Assembly (NCBI GenBank): GCA_964577715.1
Contig: CAZOAA010000038.1
Location: 1 to 13,550, forward strand
Source of the DNA: SUP05 sp964577715
GTDB taxonomy: Bacteria; Pseudomonadota; Gammaproteobacteria; PS1; Pseudothioglobaceae
Reading direction: 5' to 3'
DNA length: 13,550 nucleotides
Below the pieces are notes generated by a model. The model was not told the DNA's origin. It did no database searches and was given only the letters and a program-made list of their open reading frames with translations. How positions within the stretch are numbered: the first letter of the stretch is position 1; the number at the start of each line of letters is the position of its first letter. Shown here piece after piece: positions 7,587 through 13,500 of the stretch. The position numbers and the translations under genes are program-made.

Positions 7587-8059
7587 TAAAAAGCTTTTTC
7601 TTTATGAATAAAAACTGCAGGCACTTGGGCGTAAAAAATACTCTGATTAGCAGACACCACAAATTGCAAATGATCTAAACTTTCAATATTCAAAATGTGG
7701 CTCTCCCAAGCTGTATTTTCTGAATTAAGTGCATTCATTTTCATCAAAGCAGAACTAACACCCGCTTCCACCAGCTTGAATTCTACACCTTGTAAGGCAA
7801 CTGTAGAACTTAATAAAATTTTATTACTGCCATATACTTGATTGTCTGAAGTAATTTTGATTTTTAAATCATTATTAACCAAATCACAATAACCACTCTC
7901 CCAACGGCAGTTTGGCTTAACCAACATTTTATAGTCTTGGCCTTGCTTTGCAAGATGAGGAACTTCTGATACGTAATAATCTACCGCAAAATAACTAATT
8001 AGCGCCAATATTGGTGCCACAATCAATGAAGCAATTACGTGTTTATTTTTAAAAAACAT
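7586..8059 (-). CDS. Small membrane-anchored protein with a periplasmic cysteine pair
   Basis: 157 residues, no family recognised. A short basic N-terminus (MFFKNKH) and one hydrophobic helix (about 8-29) suggest an inner-membrane anchor with the rest periplasmic by the positive-inside rule. Two cysteines, C51 and C58 (NCRWESGYC), would form a small disulfide loop there. The remainder alternates hydrophobic and polar residues as in a beta sandwich and ends FIHKEKAF. It is the first gene of a three-gene overlapping unit, and its stop shares one base with the ATG of the DUF294 protein. No Shine-Dalgarno stands out before ATG at 8059. The terminator-like hairpin 22 bases upstream separates it from the symporter. 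Its position in an acetate-uptake cluster suggests a role in sensing or assisting transport, but nothing in the sequence proves that. Confidence 0.8.
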   Translation of the reverse strand: MFFKNKHVIASLIVAPILALISYFAVDYYVSEVPHLAKQGQDYKMLVKPNCRWESGYCDLVNNDLKIKITSDNQVYGSNKILLSSTVALQGVEFKLVEAGVSSALMKMNALNSENTAWESHILNIESLDHLQFVVSANQSIFYAQVPAVFIHKEKAF

Positions 8060-8074
8060 ATTGATTTATTTTAA

Positions 8075-8105
8075 AGAAAAAAATACCCAGCATAGCTGGG
8101 TATTT
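8075..8105 (-). terminator. Rho-independent terminator after the symporter gene
   Basis: Perfect 11-base arms, AAATACCCAGC (8081-8091) and GCTGGGTATTT (8095-8105), with a three-base ATA loop. On the minus strand the hairpin runs directly into a T-rich tract (seven Ts, then CTTT). It lies about 80 bases after the symporter stop and 22 bases before the next gene's start. That leaves little room for a separate promoter for the downstream trio, so partial read-through is plausible. Confidence 0.85.
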
Positions 8106-8185
8106 AAGATTAACTAAAAAACTTGCCAATTAGATATAAAAAGCTATGAGGGGGCTGCTTTCAACACCTAATCAACAGTTTCTTA

Positions 8186-9943
8186 TTAATTAGAGGCTGG
8201 AACTCGAATGTTCTCAACCATCTGCTCAACCTCAGCTGGTACTTTAGCAGTACGACTCATCACAAAGAAAGCCACTGCAAAGTTAACAATTGCACCAATT
8301 GCACCAAAGGCATTAGGTTCAATTCCTAGGAACCAGTTTGGGCTAATATCCCAGAAGATTGTCTCTTTCATAAACATTACACCTTTATGATAGAAAACAT
8401 AGACTAAAGTTACGCCGATGCCAGCAACCATACCTGCAATCGCACCTTCTTTATTCATCTTCTTAGAGAAGATACCCATCATTAATGCCGGGAAGATGCT
8501 CGAAGCAGCCAATCCAAAGGCAAGTGCTACAGTACCTGCTGCAAAATCCGGTGGGTTAAAGCCATAATAACCTGCAATTAACACCGCACCAATCATAGAT
8601 AATCGAGAATATTTCAACTCCTCTTTTTCAGTGATATTTGGTCGCCAAACACCTTTTAATAGATCGTGCGAAATAGATGAAGCAATTGCTAACAACAAGC
8701 CTGCTGCTGTTGATAGTGCTGCAGCCAAACCACCTGCGGCGACAATGGCAATCACCCAATTAGGCAAGCCTGCAATTTCAGGGTTTGCTAACACCATGAT
8801 ATCTCTATCAACTTTCACCATTTCATTTGGATTCAGCGTAATATCTTTACCATCAACATTAATTGTCTTTGGTTCAGAACCTTTATTACCGGTATATTCA
8901 ATCAAGCCATCATTATTTTTATCTTCAAACTTTAACAAACCTGTTGTCTCCCAGTTTTTAAACCAAGAAGGACGATCTGCGTAAGCTAAGTTTTGCTCAG
9001 CATTAGGTTGATCAATGGTCTCCATTAAGTTTAAACGAGCCATTGCCGCAACAGCTGGTGCTGAAGTATACAAAATAGCAATAAATAATAATGCCCAACC
9101 TGCTGATTCACGTGCAGCTTTAACTGAAGAAACAGTAAAGAATCGCATAATTACGTGTGGCAGACCCGCAGTACCGATCATCAATGATGCTGTATAAACA
9201 AACATATTAGTTGCGCTCAGTCTAGCTTGAGTCGTATATTCGGTAAATCCGAGTTGAGTTACAACCTGATCAAGTTTATCTAATAGATAAGTACCATCAG
9301 CCATTGTACTACCTAAACCCAATTGAGGAATTGGATTGCCTGTCAACATAAATGAAATAAAGATCGCTGGAATTGTATAAGCAATAATCATGATCACATA
9401 CTGTGCAATCTGCGTATAAGTAATACCTTTCATACCACCCATAACAGCATAAAATGCCACAATAAACATACCTGTTACTAAGCCTGTTTCATAATCCACT
9501 TCTAAGAACCTTGAAAAAGCAACACCAATACCTTTCATTTGACCAATTACATAAGTTACCGAAGCAATAATCAAACAAATAACCGCAACAACACGCGCTG
9601 TCTTTGAATAATAACGATCCGAAATAAACTCAGGCACAGTAAATGACCCATGTTTTCTTAAGTAAGGCGCTAGTAGCATTGCTAATAATACATAACCACC
9701 AGTCCAGCCTAATAAGAATACTGAACCACCGTAACCATAAAAGGCAATCAAACCAGCCATAGAGATAAATGACGCTGCACTCATCCAATCTGCAGCAGTT
9801 GCCATACCATTTGCTACAGGGTTAATACCGCCACCTGCAACATAAAATTCATGCGTTGAGCCGGCTCTTGCCCAAAAGGCAATACCAATGTAGAGTGCAA
9901 ACGTTGCCCCTACAAATAAAAACGTTAATGTTTGTAAATCCAT
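8186..9943 (-). CDS. actP: Sodium:solute symporter, ActP-like large subunit (VC_2705 subfamily)
   Basis: A 585-residue multi-helix inner-membrane transporter of the SSF family, importing a solute with Na+ or another cation. Acetate or a similar carboxylate is inferred from acs nearby. Family features: ADWMSAASFISMAG (51-64) near the cation site, GMKGITYTQIAQ (170-181), GLPHVIMRFFT (260-270), and ALSTAAGLLLAIASSISHD (409-427). The length, the partner DUF4212 gene and a soluble insert fit the VC_2705 subfamily (TIGR03648) rather than E. coli ActP proper. The insert (about 305-392) contains DKNNDGLIEYTG (341-352), which resembles an EF-hand calcium loop except that the last position is Gly instead of Glu. 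The start at 9943 has a strong GAGAGGA ribosome binding site 15 bp after the DUF4212 stop, so the two genes form an operon. The substrate is not proven by sequence. Confidence 0.93.
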   Translation of the reverse strand: MDLQTLTFLFVGATFALYIGIAFWARAGSTHEFYVAGGGINPVANGMATAADWMSAASFISMAGLIAFYGYGGSVFLLGWTGGYVLLAMLLAPYLRKHGSFTVPEFISDRYYSKTARVVAVICLIIASVTYVIGQMKGIGVAFSRFLEVDYETGLVTGMFIVAFYAVMGGMKGITYTQIAQYVIMIIAYTIPAIFISFMLTGNPIPQLGLGSTMADGTYLLDKLDQVVTQLGFTEYTTQARLSATNMFVYTASLMIGTAGLPHVIMRFFTVSSVKAARESAGWALLFIAILYTSAPAVAAMARLNLMETIDQPNAEQNLAYADRPSWFKNWETTGLLKFEDKNNDGLIEYTGNKGSEPKTINVDGKDITLNPNEMVKVDRDIMVLANPEIAGLPNWVIAIVAAGGLAAALSTAAGLLLAIASSISHDLLKGVWRPNITEKEELKYSRLSMIGAVLIAGYYGFNPPDFAAGTVALAFGLAASSIFPALMMGIFSKKMNKEGAIAGMVAGIGVTLVYVFYHKGVMFMKETIFWDISPNWFLGIEPNAFGAIGAIVNFAVAFFVMSRTAKVPAEVEQMVENIRVPASN

Positions 9944-9958
9944 TCTTCCTCTCCCGGG

Positions 9959-10210
9959 TTATTTTTCGTGGACGTTAAATTTTTCATCAATTTTTCCCAT
10001 GCTCTTTGCATAGTAAAAAATCAAAATAACAAATGTGTAGATAGAACCTTGTTGTGCAAACCAAAAGCCAAGCTTATAGCCACCAATCCTAATTTCGTTC
10101 AGCACATCCACAAAAACAATACCAAATAGGTATGAAACAACAAACCAAATACTCAAACACTTAATAATAAGTGCGATATTGGCCTTCCAATAATCATTAT
10201 TACTAGTCAT
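9959..10210 (-). CDS. DUF4212 small subunit of the sodium:solute symporter
   Basis: An 83-residue membrane protein with two hydrophobic helices (about 11-36 and 46-65). The conserved DUF4212 (TIGR03647) pattern is clear: YWKANIALI near the N-terminus, IRIGGYKLGFWFAQQGSIY in the middle, and a charged tail (KSMGKIDEKFNV). The family is typically encoded directly before the large VC_2705-type symporter, as here, and is regarded as its partner. A longer frame begins at 10258. I chose ATG at 10210 because it is preceded by a strong AGGGAG ribosome binding site, gives the family's usual length and begins MTSNNDYWKAN. The leader is about 70 bases from the predicted promoter. Its role in transport (stability, coupling or targeting) is not established by the sequence. 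Confidence 0.92.
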   Translation of the reverse strand: MTSNNDYWKANIALIIKCLSIWFVVSYLFGIVFVDVLNEIRIGGYKLGFWFAQQGSIYTFVILIFYYAKSMGKIDEKFNVHEK

Positions 10211-10287
10211 TAATACTCCCTTTTTTATTAAAAACGAGTTAATGATACAGATTGACATTTACTTGTGCTTGACTATCATGAAATGCT

Positions 10288-10317
10288 AATATACTTTTCT
10301 AGAAAACTTTCTAGCAA
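10288..10317 (-). promoter_or_regulatory. Candidate promoter of the DUF4212-symporter operon
   Basis: On the minus strand, -35 TTGCTA (10317-10312), an 18-bp spacer and -10 TATATT (10293-10288) predict a start near 10281. Both TTTCTAG elements fall within it: one covers the -35 and the other fills the spacer. That geometry suits repression by a protein bound there. Inferred from sequence. Confidence 0.45.
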
Positions 10318-10319
10318 AG
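10295..10319. promoter_or_regulatory. Tandem palindromic operator candidate before DUF4212-symporter
   Basis: TTTTCTAGAAAA (10295-10306) is a perfect palindrome. It is followed at once by CTTTCTAGCAAAG (10307-10319), a near-palindrome with one extra base. Their CTAG centres are 12 bp apart. The core TTTCTAGAAA is shared with the acs upstream site at 5038-5049. The site lies between the MarR-family gene and the symporter operon, so control by that regulator is the simplest hypothesis. Confidence 0.6.
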
Positions 10320-10349
10320 CATATTCAAACTCAAACCAAATACGCAAAC

Positions 10350-10838
10350 TTAGTCTTTCAAAAGTTTGGTTAATAAAGAAGTTAATAATGCAAGCTCTCT
10401 TTTAGATAGCTTAGATTCAAAAAATTGTTTTGACATGTATTGAACGATTGGATACTGCCCCTCAATAAAATCCACCCCATGTTGTGTCAATCTAACAATC
10501 TTAGATCTTTTATCAGTTGGATTTGCATCGCGAACAATATGACCTTTTTCCTCTAATTTAATTAGTACTTTAGTTAGTCCACCTGAAGAAACCATCAAAG
10601 ATTTTGACAGCCAAGACGGAGTTAAGCGATGCGGATAAGGAAACGATCGTAATAACACCAAAACCTCAAACTCAAAGACCGATATATCGGACTTTTCGCA
10701 AGTTGCTTCAACCAAGTGATTAAATTGTGTAGACGCCCTTCCAAGGTTAAGTGCAGCCATTGCCAAGTTGACATCAATTTCTGGCCAATTCTCATGAAAT
10801 CGAATCTCGGTGTTTTCAATTTTTATCGTATCTTTCAT
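10350..10838 (-). CDS. MarR-family transcriptional regulator
   Basis: A 162-residue protein with the MarR layout: N-terminal dimerisation helices (20-50), a winged helix-turn-helix with LTPSWLSKSLMVSSGGLTKVLIKLEEKG (72-99), a wing containing DANPTDKRSKIVRLTQHG (104-121), and a C-terminal dimerisation helix. Such proteins bind short palindromes as dimers and often respond to small carboxylate or phenolic ligands. It stands directly upstream of the DUF4212-symporter operon on the same strand, with 139 bp between, and that gap holds two TTTCTAG elements. A further copy precedes acs. No copy is visible in its own upstream DNA, so autoregulation through the same site is not supported. ATG at 10838 is chosen; the purine-rich GGTGAG is rather far upstream. 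The assigned targets are inference. Confidence 0.92.
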   Translation of the reverse strand: MKDTIKIENTEIRFHENWPEIDVNLAMAALNLGRASTQFNHLVEATCEKSDISVFEFEVLVLLRSFPYPHRLTPSWLSKSLMVSSGGLTKVLIKLEEKGHIVRDANPTDKRSKIVRLTQHGVDFIEGQYPIVQYMSKQFFESKLSKRELALLTSLLTKLLKD

Positions 10839-10876
10839 CGTAAAAAATTACTCACCTTTATATTTTCAATCGCGCT

Positions 10877-10903
10877 AAAAAAAATGACGCAAATGCGTCA
10901 TTT
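10877..10903 (-). terminator. Rho-independent terminator of rpoZ
   Basis: Stem arms AAATGACGC (10882-10890) and GCGTCATTT (10895-10903) enclose a four-base loop. On the minus strand the hairpin is followed by eight Ts (10884-10877, three of which can pair in the stem). It lies 20 bases after the rpoZ stop and before the MarR-family gene, so the two are separate transcription units. Confidence 0.85.
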
Positions 10904-10922
10904 AAAATAACAAGAAATTAGC

Positions 10923-11261
10923 TTAGGCTTCTTCCTCTAGTTCACTCATTTCATCTGCAGACTCGTCAATTGCAGTAGTTGAAAGCTCTTCCTCTACTTC
11001 GGCCATTTTTTCAGTAGATGCTACTTTTTCTTGTGCAGATAATTCTGCCTCCATTGCGTATTCTTCTGTCAAGATATCGGCATTAATCAAACCTGCTTCA
11101 ATCTCTCTAAGTGCAACAACTGTTGCCTTGTCTTTACCAACATCTAAAGTTGATTTGTAACCACCTGAATTTAGCTGGTGTGCACGCTTAGCCGCCACCA
11201 AAACCAACTCAAAACGATTATCTACAAAATCCAAACATTCTTCTACAGTTACTCTTGCCAT
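10923..11261 (-). CDS. rpoZ: RNA polymerase omega subunit
   Basis: Omega is the small subunit that binds the beta-prime C-terminus and helps assemble and stabilise RNA polymerase. In many proteobacteria it also forms part of a ppGpp site. The protein is 112 residues. MARVTVEECLDFVDNRFELVLVAAKRA and ATVVALREIEAGLINADIL match omega closely. E. coli omega is 91 residues; here an acidic Glu-rich tail (from about residue 64 on, ending SELEEEA) makes it longer. A longer frame opens at 11363, but MARV is the conserved family start, so 11261 is chosen, and the extra 34 codons would run over the divergent dnaQ start. spoT and gmk, the usual neighbours in E. coli, are absent; a terminator follows directly. 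It is divergent from dnaQ across 68 bp. Confidence 0.95.
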   Translation of the reverse strand: MARVTVEECLDFVDNRFELVLVAAKRAHQLNSGGYKSTLDVGKDKATVVALREIEAGLINADILTEEYAMEAELSAQEKVASTEKMAEVEEELSTTAIDESADEMSELEEEA

Positions 11262-11279
11262 GTCTTTTATTTTTCCAAC

Positions 11280-11306
11280 TTGAAATACGATAAAATGGAT
11301 TATTTT
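11280..11306 (+). promoter_or_regulatory. Weak candidate dnaQ promoter in the rpoZ-dnaQ gap
   Basis: TTGAAA (11280-11285) and TATTTT (11301-11306) are separated by a short 15-bp spacer. The region also has a small dyad, TAAAAT/ATTTTA (11291-11296 and 11302-11307), that reads as a -10-like hexamer on either strand. The 68-bp gap must hold both divergent promoters, but neither is strong. Confidence 0.25.
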
Positions 11307-11329
11307 ACACGAAAAATAAATTCGAATCG

Positions 11330-12001
11330 ATGGAAAGGTTAATTGTTCTAGATACTGAAACAACAGGCATTGAGCCTTCAGAAGGTCATCGCATTATTGA
11401 GATTGGTTGCACTGAAATCATCGATCGAAAAATCATTGAAGGTAACGAATACCAGCAATATATACAACCGGGAAATCAAAAGGTTGGAGACTCTAAAAAA
11501 ATTCACAATCTATCTGATAGTTTTTTAAAGGATAAGCCTAAGTTTGAAGAAATTGCGAAAGAATTCTTAGAATATATCGAAGGTGCAACTTTGGTTATTC
11601 ATAACGCACCATTTGACTTAGGCTTCTTAAACAACGAACTCAAACTTATGGGCCTCGACACAACAATCGAAGATTATTGTCCCGACATAAAAGATTCTCT
11701 TGTTGAGGCTAGAGAAAAATTCCCTGGATCAATGAATAGCTTGGATGCACTTTGTCGACGCTTTAAAGTTGATTCTAGTTCTCGTACAGTACACGGCGCA
11801 TTGATAGACGTAAAAATTTTAGCAGAAGTTTGGTTAGCAATGACTGGTGGCCAATCAACTTTGTTTAGTGAAAACAACAATGAAGATAATAAAAGATCCG
11901 AGGAAAACTCAATCATTAGGGTTAATGAAGATCGCGCCAAAATTAAAATAGTGCTTGCTAATGAAGCTGAACTTGAAGCACATAATACGTATTTTGAATA
12001 A
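11330..12001 (+). CDS. dnaQ: DNA polymerase III epsilon subunit (proofreading exonuclease)
   Basis: The 3'-5' proofreading subunit of the replicative polymerase. The 223 residues carry all DEDDh motifs: Exo I DTETTG (D8, E10), Exo II HNAPFDLGFL (D96), and Exo III HGALIDVKIL (H155, D160). After the nuclease domain, MTGGQSTLF (171-179) contains QSTLF, close to the beta-clamp-binding consensus and at the position of the weaker clamp motif in E. coli epsilon. The tail (180-223) is acidic and Asn-rich and should include the alpha-binding segment. It starts at ATG 11330. It is divergent from rpoZ and followed after one base by ubiD, so the two genes are probably cotranscribed. It should be distinguished from the divergent exonuclease-like protein at 5059-5751. 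Confidence 0.95.
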   Translation: MERLIVLDTETTGIEPSEGHRIIEIGCTEIIDRKIIEGNEYQQYIQPGNQKVGDSKKIHNLSDSFLKDKPKFEEIAKEFLEYIEGATLVIHNAPFDLGFLNNELKLMGLDTTIEDYCPDIKDSLVEAREKFPGSMNSLDALCRRFKVDSSSRTVHGALIDVKILAEVWLAMTGGQSTLFSENNNEDNKRSEENSIIRVNEDRAKIKIVLANEAELEAHNTYFE

Positions 12002-12002
12002 T

Positions 12003-13478
12003 ATGCAATATCAAGACTTACGAGAATTTATTACTGAACTAGAAAAACAAGGCGAGCTCAAGCGCATCTCACATGAAGTTGATGCAAATTTAGAAATTAC
12101 CGAAATATGTCGTCGCACACTAGACAAGCAGGGTCCGGCGCTTTTATTTGAAAATGTAAAAGATGCTGAATTCCCTGTATTGGCTAATTTGTTTGGTACT
12201 ACACGACGCGTAGCAATGGCAATGGGTCAGGAAGATTTGGTCGCCCTGAGAGAATTAGGCAAATTATTAGCCGAACTAAAACAACCTGAGCCACCTAAAG
12301 GTCTAAAAGATGCTATCGAAAAACTGCCCGTACTTAAGCAAGTGCTTAATATGCCGGTTAAAACAGTTAAAAAAGCGCAATGCCAAGAAGTTATTATTGA
12401 GGGTGATGAGGTTGATTTATCTAAGTTACCGATTCAAACTTGCTGGCCTAAAGATGCCGCACCGTTAGTCACTTGGGGTTTAACCATTACCAAAGGGCCG
12501 TTAAAAAAACGCCAAAATTTAGGTATTTATCGCCAACAAGTTATTGGCAAAAACAAGCTTATTATGCGCTGGTTATCACATCGTGGCGGTGCGCTTGATT
12601 TTAAAGATTGGTGCGAAAAAAATCCAGGTCAACCTTTTCCAGTCGCAGTCGCCTTAGGTGCTGACCCTGCTACCACATTAGCAGCCGTCACCCCAATTCC
12701 TGATAGCCTTAGCGAGTATGCTTTTGCAGGGTTATTACGTGGTAAAAAAACCAAGGTATGCAACTGCTTAAGTAGCGATTTACAAATACCCGAAAATGCA
12801 GAAATCATCCTAGAAGGTGTGCTCAATCCAGGCGAAATAGCAGACGAAGGTCCGTTTGGCGACCACACCGGTTATTACAATGAAGTAGAGCAGTTTCCCG
12901 TTTTTACTGTTGAGAAAATCACTCACAGAAAAAACCCAATTTACCATTCTACTTACACAGGCAAGCCAATTGATGAGCCTGCAGTGCTCGGTGTGGCACT
13001 TAACGAAGTGTTTGTACCACTGTTGCAGCAACAATTTCCAGAAATCACAGACTTTTACTTACCGCCCGAGGCTTGCTCTTATCGAATGGCCATTGTTAGT
13101 ATGAAAAAGCAATATCCTGGTCATGCCAAACGCGTAATGATGGGTGTTTGGTCATTCTTACGTCAATTTATGTATACCAAGTTTGTTATTGTGGTGGATG
13201 ATGATATTGATGTAAAGGACTGGAAAGAAGTGATTTGGGCAATCTCTACTCGAGTTGATCCAACGCGTGACACCACACTCATTGACAATACGCCCATTGA
13301 TTACCTTGACTTTGCCTCACCTATCTCTGGCTTAGGGTCAAAAATGGGCATTGACGCTACTAACAAACTCCCTGGAGAAACTGATCGAGAATGGGGCGAA
13401 TCTATTACTATGGATCAGACAGTCATCGACAAAATTGACAGTATTTGGGATGAATTAAGCATTGACTCATCTGCTTAA
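12003..13478 (+). CDS. ubiD: 3-octaprenyl-4-hydroxybenzoate decarboxylase UbiD
   Basis: Decarboxylates polyprenyl-4-hydroxybenzoate in ubiquinone synthesis using prenylated FMN supplied by UbiX, which is not in this window. The protein is 491 residues (E. coli 497). Conserved blocks: NLGIYRQQVIGKNKLIMRW (172-190) with metal/cofactor residues, LSHRGGALDFKDWC (191-204), LGADPATTLAAVTPIPD (218-234), LEGVLNPGEIADEGPFGDHT (270-289) holding acidic active-site residues, HSTYTGKPIDEPAVLG (315-330), and GHAKRVMMGVWSFLRQFMYTKF (373-394). A longer frame opens at 11955, but MQYQDLREFI at 12003 matches the family N-terminus and follows the dnaQ stop by one base. The upstream 16 codons overlap dnaQ and are rejected. 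No terminator hairpin follows the stop; the tRNA promoter starts inside its last codons. Confidence 0.97.
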   Translation: MQYQDLREFITELEKQGELKRISHEVDANLEITEICRRTLDKQGPALLFENVKDAEFPVLANLFGTTRRVAMAMGQEDLVALRELGKLLAELKQPEPPKGLKDAIEKLPVLKQVLNMPVKTVKKAQCQEVIIEGDEVDLSKLPIQTCWPKDAAPLVTWGLTITKGPLKKRQNLGIYRQQVIGKNKLIMRWLSHRGGALDFKDWCEKNPGQPFPVAVALGADPATTLAAVTPIPDSLSEYAFAGLLRGKKTKVCNCLSSDLQIPENAEIILEGVLNPGEIADEGPFGDHTGYYNEVEQFPVFTVEKITHRKNPIYHSTYTGKPIDEPAVLGVALNEVFVPLLQQQFPEITDFYLPPEACSYRMAIVSMKKQYPGHAKRVMMGVWSFLRQFMYTKFVIVVDDDIDVKDWKEVIWAISTRVDPTRDTTLIDNTPIDYLDFASPISGLGSKMGIDATNKLPGETDREWGESITMDQTVIDKIDSIWDELSIDSSA

Positions 13479-13489
13479 CAAAGTATAAT
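13462..13489 (+). promoter_or_regulatory. Strong candidate promoter of tRNA-Pro
   Basis: TTGACT (13462-13467), a 16-bp spacer and a perfect TATAAT (13484-13489) give the best sigma-70 match in the window. The -35 lies within the last codons of ubiD. The start would fall near 13496, only about five bases before the mature tRNA 5' end, so the precursor leader is very short. Confidence 0.7.
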
Positions 13490-13500
13490 TATCGTTTTTT

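Noticed and set aside
7588..7599. AAAAAGCTTTTT palindrome
   Set aside because: It lies in the last codons of the small membrane protein, at a gene overlap, and looks like chance in an A/T-rich stretch.
8120..8185. Possible second hairpin (AAAGC/GCTTT) after the symporter stop
   Set aside because: The stem is only five base pairs with a twelve-base loop; the clear terminator is the one at 8075-8105.
10211..10258. Longer start for the DUF4212 protein
   Set aside because: ATG at 10210 has a strong AGGGAG site and gives the normal family length; the extension translates the ribosome binding site region itself.
11262..11363. N-terminal extension of rpoZ by 34 codons (longer open frame from 11363)
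   Set aside because: The conserved omega protein begins MARVTV at 11261; the extension overlaps the dnaQ start and has no family similarity.
11955..12002. Longer ubiD start inside dnaQ
   Set aside because: MQYQDLREFI at 12003 matches the family N-terminus; the extra 16 codons are dnaQ read in another frame.
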